Shown here in pieces: positions 1 through 5,713 of a stretch of 10,726 nt of DNA. Both the position numbers and the translations under genes were made by a program. Numbering within the stretch: position 1 is the stretch's first letter; each line of letters starts with the position of its first letter. This DNA comes from Deltaproteobacteria bacterium (lineage in GTDB: Bacteria; Desulfobacterota; GWC2-55-46; S146-73). The stretch spans positions 1 through 10,726 of the forward strand of contig WGFF01000154.1 in the NCBI GenBank assembly GCA_015492355.1. Direction: 5' to 3'. The notes under the pieces are model-generated. The model worked only from the letters and a program-made list of their open reading frames with translations. It was not told the DNA's origin and ran no database searches.

Positions 1-332
1 ATGGAAAGACCCTTTTCCTTAAGTTCAACACCTATGATATCGAATCTTACATCCCTGTCCGTGTAATCGTATTCCTTGAGAAAGGTGAGCGATGTCATGA
101 GAATGGAGTTTCTCTTCCTTGGGTTCACTGCCTCTAACGGTCCACCGAAAAGGTGCGAGCCCCTTGCCTTGACCTCAACAAATACTATGGTTCTTTTGTG
201 TTCTGCTATTATGTCCACCTCGCCGTATTTGCATCTATAATTTCTTTTTATTATCCTGTAGCCGTATTTCTCAAGATATCTTACAGCCTCATGCTCTCCC
301 CTTTTCCATAGTGTTTCCCTGTCCCGGCTCAA
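1..332 (-). CDS. yraN: YraN/UPF0102 family nuclease-fold protein (3' end cut off by window)
   Basis: Last gene of the ffh-rpsP operon; 110 codons are visible and the C-terminus lies outside the window. The frame shows the family pattern: GE at residues 12-13, a YLEKYGYRIIKRN stretch at 19-31, GEVD at 37-40 and FVEVKAR at 51-57. The acidic residues E13, D40 and E53 plus K55 sit like a PD-(D/E)XK nuclease core, which is the fold known for this family. Its cellular function is not settled; a DNA-processing role is usually presumed. The start is TTG at 332-330, which shares its first two bases with the rnhB stop codon (TTGA arrangement). A strong GGAGGAGG ribosome site sits inside the rnhB C-terminal codons, so translation is probably coupled. 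No ATG or GTG lies nearby in frame, which makes TTG the natural choice. Family identity is confident. Confidence 0.9.
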   Translation of the reverse strand, partial: MSRDRETLWKRGEHEAVRYLEKYGYRIIKRNYRCKYGEVDIIAEHKRTIVFVEVKARGSHLFGGPLEAVNPRKRNSILMTSLTFLKEYDYTDRDVRFDIIGVELKEKGLS

Positions 333-946
333 GCCCTCCTCCGTCCCCTCCAGTTGAAGGTCTTTCTGTGAATGGGTGTAAGCCCGTTACTCTCTATGGC
401 ACTTATATGTTCTGCTGTGGGATATCCCTTGTGTTTACTGAAGTTGAAGGACGGGTAGAGTCTGTGATAGGCGTGCATTATCCTGTCACGTGTGGTCTTG
501 GCAATGATAGAGGCAGAGGCAATGGTTATGCTCTTTCTATCCCCTGATACGACTGCCCTCTGAGGCACAGGAAGGGCTATTGTACGGGGACCATCTATGA
601 GTAGAAAATCGGGCTGTGGCTTGAGTGCCCTGACCGCCCTCTCCATAGCCAGTAGCGAAGCCCTGAGTATATTCATCCTGTCCACATCATCTGTCCACAC
701 AACCCCCACACCCACTGCAATAGCTTCCCTAAAAATCTCGAAGACCAGTGAGTCCCTTTTTTCAGGTGTGAGCCTCTTGGAGTCGTCTATACCCGGGATA
801 AAAGAGGGGTATGGAAGTATGACCGCTGCTGCAACCACAGGTCCTGCAAGTGGACCCCTGCCTGCCTCATCCACCCCTGCTGTGAGCCTGTATCCTTTAA
901 GGTGAGCCTCCCTTTCACAGGAATCCATGTCCCTCAAAGGTGTCAT
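329..946 (-). CDS. rnhB: Ribonuclease HII
   Basis: Endonuclease that cuts the RNA strand of RNA-DNA hybrids and removes misincorporated ribonucleotides from DNA in the cytoplasm. Numbered from the upstream TTG at 967, the DEDD catalytic set is complete: D33 and E34 in GVDEAGRGPLAGP, D125 in LLIDGP, and D161 in AKTTRDRIM. The C-terminal HKGYPT...H...HRKTF pattern is also present. I prefer ATG at 946 (205 aa), because an AGGGGAG ribosome-site-like sequence lies about six bases upstream. The TTG at 967 would give 212 aa but has a poorer site, and ATG 928 is also possible. The gene lies just after rplS and ends overlapping the yraN start. Identity is certain; the start is moderately sure. Confidence 0.95.
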   Translation of the reverse strand: MTPLRDMDSCEREAHLKGYRLTAGVDEAGRGPLAGPVVAAAVILPYPSFIPGIDDSKRLTPEKRDSLVFEIFREAIAVGVGVVWTDDVDRMNILRASLLAMERAVRALKPQPDFLLIDGPRTIALPVPQRAVVSGDRKSITIASASIIAKTTRDRIMHAYHRLYPSFNFSKHKGYPTAEHISAIESNGLTPIHRKTFNWRGRRRA

Positions 947-973
947 AAGGACTCCCCTGTGGGGCAAGGGATT

Positions 974-1324
974 CTATCTTCCCCTTTCTCTTACCTTGAC
1001 CCTTGCTGCCTTGCCCACGAGGTTACGCAGATAGTAGAGCCTTGCCCTCCGTACCCTGCCCCTGCTCTTGACCTTTATGGATTCTATGGACGGTGAATGG
1101 AGGGGGAATATCCGCTCTACACCCACACCATAGGATACCTTTCTGACGGTGAATGTAGTCCTGAGCCCTCCACCCCTTTTCCTTATGACGATGCCTTCAA
1201 AGGCTTGAAGCCTCTCCTTATCACCCTCCTTTATCCTCACGTTCACGACAACAGTATCACCTGGTCTGAACTCTGGAAGGTCTGTCCTGATGTAGTCCTT
1301 TTCGATATCTTTAACTACTCCCAT
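974..1324 (-). CDS. rplS: 50S ribosomal protein L19
   Basis: Structural protein of the large ribosomal subunit, located at the 30S-50S interface. The product is 116 aa, the normal length. It contains the family core FRPGDTVVVNVRIKEG, the AFEGIVI segment, the RKVSYGVGVERIFPLHSP segment, and a basic C-terminus rich in Arg/Lys (RGRVRRARLYYLR). The start ATG at 1324-1322 is preceded by AAGGAGG at about ten bases. It lies 14 nt after the trmD stop and 7-27 nt before the rnhB start, depending on the rnhB start used. The trmD-rplS adjacency is widely conserved in bacteria and supports operon expression. Confidence 0.98.
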   Translation of the reverse strand: MGVVKDIEKDYIRTDLPEFRPGDTVVVNVRIKEGDKERLQAFEGIVIRKRGGGLRTTFTVRKVSYGVGVERIFPLHSPSIESIKVKSRGRVRRARLYYLRNLVGKAARVKVRERGR

Positions 1325-1338
1325 ATCCCTTTTCCTCC

Positions 1339-2100
1339 TTACTGTGGTGTATCCCTGCGATGTCTATCTTCTGTATGGTGCTTAAGGGTATCTATTATCC
1401 TTTTTTCCTCTTCTGTGAGTTCTGCCTTCTCAAGCAGATCAGGTCTCCTCTGGAGTGTACGTCTCAAGCTCTCCCTTCGTCTCCACAGTTCTATCTCACT
1501 GTGGTTGCCTGATAGAAGTACACCCGGTACCCTGAGCCCCCTGAACACCTCTGGCCTTGTATACTGTGGGTATTCGAGTAATCCCCTTGAGAAGGATTCA
1601 TCCTTTACAGAGTCCACATCCCCGACCACACCCCCCACAAGCCTCCCGATAGCATCTATCAGGACAAGGGCTGGTATCTCTCCACCTGTGAGCACATAAT
1701 CTCCAACAGAGACCTCTATATCCACAAACTCCCGTACCCGCTCATCAATCCCCTCATATCTTCCGCACACAATGACTATCCTTTCAAGCTCCGCAAGCCT
1801 CCTTGCCTTAGCCTGATCAAAGAGTTCCCCCTGTGGGGTTGTAAGTATGACCTTTGTGCTGTCATCTCTGTGAGGGACTATAGATTCAAGGGCTCTTACC
1901 ACTGGCTCAACCTTCATGACCATCCCTGGTCCACCGCCATAGGGATAATCATCTGTCGTCCTATGCCTGTCTGTGGTAAAATCCCTTATGTTGTGTATCC
2001 TGACCTCCAAAAACCCTCTTTCTATAGCCCTCCCCAGGATACTCTGTTTGAGGGGTGAGGTAAAGAAGTCTGGAAAGAGGGTCAGAACATCAAACCGCAT
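1339..2100 (-). CDS. trmD: tRNA (guanine-N1)-methyltransferase TrmD
   Basis: SAM-dependent SPOUT enzyme that makes m1G37 next to the anticodon of tRNAs and so prevents +1 frameshifting. The chosen ATG at 2100-2098 gives 253 aa starting MRFDVLTLFPDFF, which is the usual family N-terminus. An upstream in-frame TTG at 2136 would add 12 residues unlike the family and overlap rimM, so I rejected it. Motifs seen are GGGPGMVMKVEPV, CGRYEGIDERV, the trefoil-knot SAM site SVGDYVLTGGEIPALVLIDAIGR, LLEYPQYTRP and PGVLLSGNHSEI. The position aligned with the catalytic Asp of E. coli TrmD (EDSF motif) reads DESF here, so Glu replaces Asp; the paired acid is retained one residue earlier. AGGA precedes the start, and the gap to the rimM stop is 7 nt. 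Confidence 0.97.
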   Translation of the reverse strand: MRFDVLTLFPDFFTSPLKQSILGRAIERGFLEVRIHNIRDFTTDRHRTTDDYPYGGGPGMVMKVEPVVRALESIVPHRDDSTKVILTTPQGELFDQAKARRLAELERIVIVCGRYEGIDERVREFVDIEVSVGDYVLTGGEIPALVLIDAIGRLVGGVVGDVDSVKDESFSRGLLEYPQYTRPEVFRGLRVPGVLLSGNHSEIELWRRRESLRRTLQRRPDLLEKAELTEEEKRIIDTLKHHTEDRHRRDTPQ

Positions 2101-2107
2101 CCCTGTC

Positions 2108-2632
2108 CTACTTGTCTTCTGGCAGTAGCCCTTCAAGGAGACGAACGGTCATCCTTTTCCTTTCCACATCCACCTCCACAACCACATCCTTTATGGCAGG
2201 AATGAGTATCTCTCCCCTTGGTCCTGTAATCTCATATACATCATTGCTTCCTGTGGAGAGTATGTGGATGATTCTACCCAGATACTCCCCATCCTCTGTC
2301 CAGACACCCATTCCTTCCAGGTCATGGTAGTAGTACTCCCCTTCGGGGAGCTCGGGAAGGTCTTTTTTAAGGATGCTCAGCTCAGCACCGACAAGGGACT
2401 CTGCATCGGTTCTGGTATCTATACCATCGAGTTTTACAAGAATTACCTTTTTGTGGGTACGTGTAGAGGATACTGTACAGGTTCTTTTCTGCCCCTTAAA
2501 GGTAACAAACACCACCCTCCACGGGAAGTCGTACTCACCACTGTAAGGTACGAGCTTTAACTCTCCCCTGATGCCATGGACACCAACTACCCTGCCAACC
2601 GGGACAGTGTCGGTATCGTCCCTGCTATTCAA
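2108..2632 (-). CDS. rimM: Ribosome maturation factor RimM
   Basis: Cytoplasmic factor for late 30S subunit maturation; it binds ribosomal protein S19 and the 16S rRNA head. The product is 174 aa, the typical length. An N-terminal beta-barrel (about residues 9-88, with VGRVVGVHGIRGELKLVPYS) is followed by a PRC-barrel domain (about 95-170, with YYYHDLEGMGVWTEDGEYLGRI and the NDVYEI...GEILIPAIKDVV core). The start must be TTG at 2632-2630: the codon immediately upstream in frame is TAA, and there is no ATG or GTG before the conserved VGRVVG. GGAG lies close upstream. The start overlaps the last 8 nt of the KH gene, which implies translational coupling. It sits upstream of trmD, a classic pairing. 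Confidence 0.96.
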   Translation of the reverse strand: MNSRDDTDTVPVGRVVGVHGIRGELKLVPYSGEYDFPWRVVFVTFKGQKRTCTVSSTRTHKKVILVKLDGIDTRTDAESLVGAELSILKKDLPELPEGEYYYHDLEGMGVWTEDGEYLGRIIHILSTGSNDVYEITGPRGEILIPAIKDVVVEVDVERKRMTVRLLEGLLPEDK

Positions 2633-2855
2633 TTATCTCCAGAACCGATCTCTTCTTCAGTTTTGTTGAAGCCGCGGTCAGGATAGTCCTTATAGCCCTT
2701 GCGGTCTTGCCCTGCTTTCCGATTACCTTGCCAAGGTCCTCCTTAGCCACGGCAAGCTCGATAACTGAGGTCTTCTCTCCCTCCACCTCAGCTACCCTTA
2801 CCTGATCAGGATGATCTACAAGTGCCTTTGCAATATGCTCTATAAGCTCTTTCAT
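2625..2855 (-). CDS. khpA: KH-domain RNA-binding protein (KhpA/YlqC family)
   Basis: Small single-domain KH protein of 76 aa. The GXXG RNA-binding loop is visible as IGKQGKTA at about residues 45-52, followed by an amphipathic helix (ARAIRTILTAAS). Members of this family bind single-stranded RNA; in Firmicutes KhpA pairs with KhpB (Jag) and affects cell elongation and division. Its exact role here is unknown. I chose ATG at 2855-2853 because a strong GGGAGGAGG lies about six bases upstream. The ATG at 2873 lies before that site and would bury it in the coding region. The position between rpsP and rimM is the conserved location of this gene in many phyla. Its last codons overlap the rimM TTG start. 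Confidence 0.93.
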   Translation of the reverse strand: MKELIEHIAKALVDHPDQVRVAEVEGEKTSVIELAVAKEDLGKVIGKQGKTARAIRTILTAASTKLKKRSVLEIIE

Positions 2856-2888
2856 TTCTACCTCCTCCCGCATGATCTTGTACTTGGA

Positions 2889-3152
2889 TTATGCAGCCTT
2901 TTGGCTTTTCTTGGTAATACCTGCCTTTTTGAAGATCTGTTTGACAGTATCTGTAGGTTCCGCACCCCTTTTGAGCCACTCAACCACCTTCTCTGCCTTC
3001 AGGTCTATGCGTGGTGGATCCTTCAAAGGGTCGTATGTACCTACGATCTCGATGAACCTGCCATCCCTGGGAGATTCAGAATTTGCGACCACAATGCGAT
3101 AAAATGGTCTCTTTTTGCTTCCATGCCTTGCCAGTCTTATCTTTACTGCCAT
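2889..3152 (-). CDS. rpsP: 30S ribosomal protein S16
   Basis: Structural and assembly protein of the small ribosomal subunit. From ATG at 3152-3150 the product is 87 aa and begins MAVKIRLARHGSKKRPFYRIVV, the conserved S16 N-terminus. The segment SPRDGRFIEIVGTYDP and the C-terminal WLKRGAEPTDTVKQIFKKAGI are equally typical. Upstream GTG (3167) and ATG (3164) codons lie in or against the ribosome site GGAGGTGAT and are not used in my reading. That site is about 11 bases before the chosen start. The gene lies 67 nt after ffh and 33 nt before the KH gene. Confidence 0.97.
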   Translation of the reverse strand: MAVKIRLARHGSKKRPFYRIVVANSESPRDGRFIEIVGTYDPLKDPPRIDLKAEKVVEWLKRGAEPTDTVKQIFKKAGITKKSQKAA

Positions 3153-3219
3153 CGTATATACCATCACCTCCCTTGTTGCCAGATTTTGGTTTACAGTTGC
3201 GAGAGACCGCCCATGCCCT

Positions 3220-4551
3220 TTATATCCAGTTCTGAAAAAGCCCCCTGAGCCCTCCAGGACCCGCCTTTTTAAATCTCTTCATCATCTTCTTCATCATCTG
3301 ATACTGCTTTATCAATCTGTTGACATCCTGTACCTTGGTACCACTGCCCTTTGCTATCCTGAGCCTTCTACTTGCATTGAGGCATTCAGGACGGAGTCTT
3401 TCCTCCTTGGTCATGGAGTTTATAATAGCCTCCACCTTGACAATCTCCCTTTCGTCCACATCAATACCCTTTTCTTTCTTCAGGGCATTGAACCCTGGTA
3501 TCATGGAGAGTATGCTCTCAAGGGAGCCCATCTTCTTTATCTGCTGGAGGTGGTCCTTAAAATCCTCCAAGGTGAAGATACTTTTTCTGAACTTCCCTTC
3601 CAGCTCCTTAGCCTTCTTTTCGTCTATAACCGAGCTTGCCCTCTCTATAAGGGTGAGTACATCGCCCATATCGAGTATCCTGCCTGCAAGCCTTGAGGGA
3701 TGGAATACCTCAAGCCCATCCACACGCTCGCCCGTGCCTATGAACTTTATGGGCTTGCCTGTAACGACCCTCATGGAAAGGGCAGCCCCACCCCTGGCAT
3801 CGCTGTCGAGCTTTGTAAGTATCACCCCTGTTATGCCCACACCATCGTTAAAACCCCTTGCTGTATTTACCGCATCCTGTCCTGTCATGGCATCCGCAAC
3901 AAGCAGCACCTCACACGGTTTTAGAACCGCCTTCAAGGAGCGTAACTCCTCCATGAGCGCAGAATCTATATGAAGCCTTCCAGCAGTATCGACAATAAGG
4001 GTATCGTAGCCCTTAAGACCCGCAAATCTCAGTGCCTCCTTGCAGAGCCCGACAGGGTCTCTGTAACCATCCGAATCAAAACAGTCTATCCTTATCTCCT
4101 CTGACAGCCTTTTGAGCTGAACCACTGCCGCAGGTCTTGAGAGGTCTGCAGGCACTATGTATGGATTCCTTCCCCGTCCCTTGAGGAGCCTTGCAATCTT
4201 TGCGGTGGTGGTGGTCTTACCAGAGCCCTGAAGCCCCACAAGCATAACCACTGCTGGACCACCACGCAGTTCAAGCTCTACAGCTGAACCCCCCAGAAGC
4301 CCTGTAAGTTCATCGTGTACTATCTTTGTGAACTGTTGGCCCGGGGTAAGGCTTTCGAGCACCTCTTTACCGAGAGCCTTTTCCTTGACAGAGGATACAA
4401 AATCCTTTACCACCCTGAAGTTTACATCAGCCTCAAGGAGGGCGAGCCTTATCTCCCTCAGGGCTTCCTGTATGTTCGACTCAGAGAGCCTTCCATGCCC
4501 CTTTACGTTCTTTAAGACCTTTCTGAACCTGTCTGTAAGTCCCTCAAGCAT
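3220..4551 (-). CDS. ffh: Signal recognition particle protein Ffh (SRP54)
   Basis: GTPase subunit of the signal recognition particle. It binds signal sequences of nascent membrane proteins together with SRP RNA and docks at FtsY. The product is 443 aa, the usual length. The N domain covers about 1-95. The G domain carries the P-loop GLQGSGKTTT at 106-115, DTAGRLH at 188-194, TKLDSDARGG at 246-255 and GERVDGLEVFHP at 274-285. The methionine-rich M domain covers about 325-435 and ends in the RNA-binding pattern RLRIAKGSGTKVQDVN and a MMKKMMKRF helix. ATG at 4551 gives the family N-terminus MLEGLTDRFRKVLKNVKG. No good ribosome site sits at normal spacing; a GGGGAGG lies about 24 bases upstream inside a terminator-like hairpin. 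First gene of the operon, behind a structured leader. Confidence 0.97.
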   Translation of the reverse strand: MLEGLTDRFRKVLKNVKGHGRLSESNIQEALREIRLALLEADVNFRVVKDFVSSVKEKALGKEVLESLTPGQQFTKIVHDELTGLLGGSAVELELRGGPAVVMLVGLQGSGKTTTTAKIARLLKGRGRNPYIVPADLSRPAAVVQLKRLSEEIRIDCFDSDGYRDPVGLCKEALRFAGLKGYDTLIVDTAGRLHIDSALMEELRSLKAVLKPCEVLLVADAMTGQDAVNTARGFNDGVGITGVILTKLDSDARGGAALSMRVVTGKPIKFIGTGERVDGLEVFHPSRLAGRILDMGDVLTLIERASSVIDEKKAKELEGKFRKSIFTLEDFKDHLQQIKKMGSLESILSMIPGFNALKKEKGIDVDEREIVKVEAIINSMTKEERLRPECLNASRRLRIAKGSGTKVQDVNRLIKQYQMMKKMMKRFKKAGPGGLRGLFQNWI

Positions 4552-4562
4552 ACCAGTTGTCC

Positions 4563-4592
4563 AAAAAAACAGAACCTCCCCTCATCAGGGAG
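4563..4592 (-). terminator. Terminator-like hairpin with T7 run before the ffh start (possible attenuator)
   Basis: On the minus strand CTCCCT (4592-4587), a five-base loop and GGGGAG (4581-4576) form a 6-bp stem with one G-T pair. A run of seven T follows at 4569-4563, after a 6-nt gap. The gap makes it an imperfect intrinsic terminator. The 3' arm of the stem contains the only Shine-Dalgarno-like GGGGAGG near ffh, so the hairpin could also hide a ribosome site. It lies 2 nt beyond the AAAA that follows the upstream small ORF. Confidence 0.35.
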
Positions 4593-4596
4593 AATT

Positions 4597-4689
4597 TTAG
4601 TCCTGAGGCAACACCAGAAGATTCTGGAAGAGCCTCCTGTAATATACCCCCTGCCCCTGCCACCGTCCCATTCTATGAAGCCATTTCAT
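4597..4689 (-). CDS. Possible 30-aa leader peptide upstream of ffh
   Basis: ATG at 4689-4687 opens a 30-codon frame ending in TAA at 4599-4597. The peptide begins MKWLHRMGRWQGQG and ends FQNLLVLPQD, so it is basic and Trp-rich at the start and hydrophobic near the end. A GAGG lies only two bases before the ATG, which is a weak ribosome site, and an ORF this short can arise by chance. Its last codons coincide with the GCCTCAGGAC element of the leader, and its stop lies 5 bases from the terminator-like stem. A ribosome on it would therefore disturb both structures. The existence of the peptide is inferred, not shown; no homologue is recognised. Confidence 0.2.
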   Translation of the reverse strand: MKWLHRMGRWQGQGVYYRRLFQNLLVLPQD

Positions 4690-4739
4690 AGCCTCGGAAA
4701 GGATAAGGACTGCCACCTTCTTCTACAGGAAACACCCTG

Positions 4740-4761
4740 CCCCAATTTTAACAGATTGGGG
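4740..4761. repeat. Perfect 7-bp inverted repeat just downstream of the ffh promoter
   Basis: CCCCAAT at 4740-4746 and ATTGGGG at 4755-4761 are separated by 8 bases. It lies roughly +14 to +35 from the predicted transcription start. That position suits either a repressor operator or the first hairpin of the leader RNA. There is no long T run on either side, so a terminator role is unlikely. Confidence 0.5.
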
Positions 4762-4780
4762 ATTTTAAATAAAGACTCTT

Positions 4781-4810
4781 ATAATATAAGATAACTACGG
4801 TATGTGTCAA
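4781..4810 (-). promoter_or_regulatory. Sigma-70-type promoter of the ffh-rpsP operon
   Basis: Read on the minus strand, a consensus -35 TTGACA lies at 4810-4805. It is followed by TATTAT at 4786-4781 (spacer 18) or TATATT at 4788-4783 (spacer 16); each matches five of six consensus -10 bases. Transcription would start near 4775 and leave about 220 nt of leader before ffh. No competing promoter of this quality is seen closer to ffh. Confidence 0.65.
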
Positions 4811-4976
4811 GGTTTTTTATGAGATACTGCGCTCTGGCGGGTACTGGTATACGTGCCCGACCACGTTTCACCATTTGAATACCCTGACCCCCGTCTCCCT
4901 TATACCTCCCAGGACTTATCCCGTAACTCAACCCCTTAACAGGTACAGTTTGTCCATGGTTCTGCCGATAATATTG
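4811..4976. other. Intergenic stretch with an unexplained minus-strand open frame
   Basis: No recognisable gene lies here. On the minus strand one frame stays open for 65 codons between the TAA at 4979-4977 and the TAA at 4781-4779. It reads through a Gly/Arg/Lys-rich section (SPGRYKGDGGQGIQMVKRGR). The only starts are an unsupported TTG at 4931-4929 and an internal ATG at 4874. The frame runs across the ffh promoter, so it could be a gene relic, part of an old mobile element, or chance. A palindromic stem ACGTG/CACGT lies at 4851-4866. An overlapping imperfect hairpin, CGGGTAC opposite GTGCCCG, lies at about 4838-4859. Confidence 0.3.
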
Positions 4977-5002
4977 TTAAAGGACCATGTTTGTGCTAAT
5001 AT
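4974..5002 (+). promoter_or_regulatory. Candidate promoter for the 5201-7524 operon
   Basis: TTGTTA at 4974-4979 and TAATAT at 4997-5002 are separated by 17 bases; each matches four of six consensus bases. An alternative -10, TATAAA at 5004-5009, has no -35 partner at good spacing. The AT-rich setting and the absence of anything better before 5201 make this the most likely start region. The resulting leader would be about 190 nt. Confidence 0.3.
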
Positions 5003-5009
5003 ATAAATA

Positions 5010-5200
5010 GTGGCTCTTTTTGTCTGGTGGAGTGATTTCTGGGATGGTTGAACAGTCTGTTGAATGGAAAGACCTCCACAGGCCTTTCCCATCGTGAGAG
5101 TTTTTCACCTCTGAACAATTTTAACCCCAGCAGGGTCTCTTCAACAGAAGGCATCTTCGTTTTCCACATCTCGAAAAACATATCTTCCAGGAGGCGTGTA
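5010..5200 (+). other. Probable untranslated leader with hairpins
   Basis: No convincing gene. An in-frame TTG at 5048 could extend the downstream protein by 51 residues, but those residues are unlike the membrane protein and lack a ribosome site. A hairpin GGAAAG/CTTTCC (5066-5071 with 5084-5089), extended by CCT/AGG, lies in the middle. A short GTGA/TCAC pairing follows near 5094-5108. A strong GGAGG at about 5190-5194 serves the ATG at 5201. Confidence 0.4.
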
Positions 5201-5713
5201 ATGAGTCCGAGGGACCATGTAATACTGGGTGGACTTGCAGCAGCCGTTATAACTCCATTTGTGGGTGTAGAGGCTCTCGCCTTTTTTCTGGCATCCGTAC
5301 TCATAGATACGGATCACTATCTGGATTTTGTCTATCACAACGGGCTTGAAGACATCAGTCTAAAGGGGATGTTCAGGTACCACAATGAACTCGAACGATA
5401 CTGGAACAAACCGGGTTTTCTAAGTATCGAGATATTCCACACTGTAGAGTTCCTTACCTGTGTATTTATTCTCTCCATAGTGACTGGTTCAGAGGTAGTT
5501 ACGGTCATCTTCCTGGGGCTTGTATTCCATGTGCTCCTTGATACGGTGTATCTTTACAGGCGTGGTGCGCTTTTTATAAGGAGCTATTCCATACTTGAAT
5601 ATCTCATAAGGAGACACACCCTCATGAAAAAGGGATTGCATCCTGTAAGGATACTTATGGATGTTGCAAGGGATGTGAGCAGGAAAAATGGAAAGGAAAG
5701 GGGCAGACCATAG
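5201..5713 (+). CDS. Small His/Asp-rich integral membrane protein, DUF457/YdjM-like
   Basis: Membrane protein of 170 aa with an estimated three to four membrane segments (about residues 8-36, 82-97 and 100-117) and a basic C-terminal tail. Conserved-looking polar residues sit at membrane edges: H6, the DTDHYLD cluster at 36-42 (D36, D38, H39), H61, H80 with E83, and H110 with D114. This spacing resembles the DUF457/YdjM membrane-bound metal-dependent hydrolase family, where such His and Asp residues are thought to bind metal; the assignment is by pattern only. ATG 5201 is chosen because GGAGG lies six to seven bases upstream. Its end overlaps the GT9 gene by 26 nt, suggesting coupled synthesis and a role in lipid or surface-glycan metabolism. 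Substrate unknown. Confidence 0.8.
   Translation: MSPRDHVILGGLAAAVITPFVGVEALAFFLASVLIDTDHYLDFVYHNGLEDISLKGMFRYHNELERYWNKPGFLSIEIFHTVEFLTCVFILSIVTGSEVVTVIFLGLVFHVLLDTVYLYRRGALFIRSYSILEYLIRRHTLMKKGLHPVRILMDVARDVSRKNGKERGRP

Larger units (their letters stand above)
4552..4775 (-). promoter_or_regulatory. Structured 5' leader of ffh, candidate cis-regulatory RNA
   Basis: This stretch between the predicted transcription start and ffh has more ordered pairing than expected for an untranslated region. On the minus strand a 7-bp hairpin CTATGAA/TTCATAG spans 4691-4673, and a hairpin CCAGAA/TTCTGG spans 4627-4614. The segment GCCTCAGGAC (4609-4600) can pair with GTCCT (4710-4706) and GAGGC (4695-4691) across a 10-nt bulge. 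The same GCCTC can instead pair locally with GAGGC at 4636-4632, enclosing the CCAGAA hairpin with a symmetric 4/4 internal loop. The two pairings exclude each other, as in a switch. I do not recognise a known riboswitch class, T-box or SRP RNA in it. Confidence 0.4.

Noticed and set aside
1097..1699. Long plus-strand open frame opposite rplS and trmD
   Set aside because: Antisense shadow of clearly identified genes; its protein has no recognisable domain.
2101..2136. Longer TrmD from TTG 2136
   Set aside because: It adds residues foreign to the family and overlaps rimM; ATG 2100 gives the canonical MRFDVLTLFP start.
3115..3973. Plus-strand open frames opposite ffh and rpsP
   Set aside because: Shadows of ffh coding constraint; Ser/Pro-rich or low-complexity translations with no ribosome sites of note.
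4562..4585. 13-residue uORF overlapping the ffh ATG
   Set aside because: No ribosome site before its ATG at 4585 and length easily explained by chance; it is only noted as part of the leader.
4552..4775. SRP RNA (ffs), tRNA, riboswitch or T-box in the ffh leader
   Set aside because: The SRP RNA tetraloop/internal-loop signature (GGAAGGAAGCAGCC-like), the tRNA T-arm GGTTCGAATCC and the T-box motif are not seen on either strand, and no known riboswitch core was recognised.
5048..5200. 51-residue N-terminal extension of the membrane protein from TTG 5048
   Set aside because: No ribosome site precedes it and its composition is unlike the rest of the protein; ATG 5201 has a strong GGAGG at good spacing.
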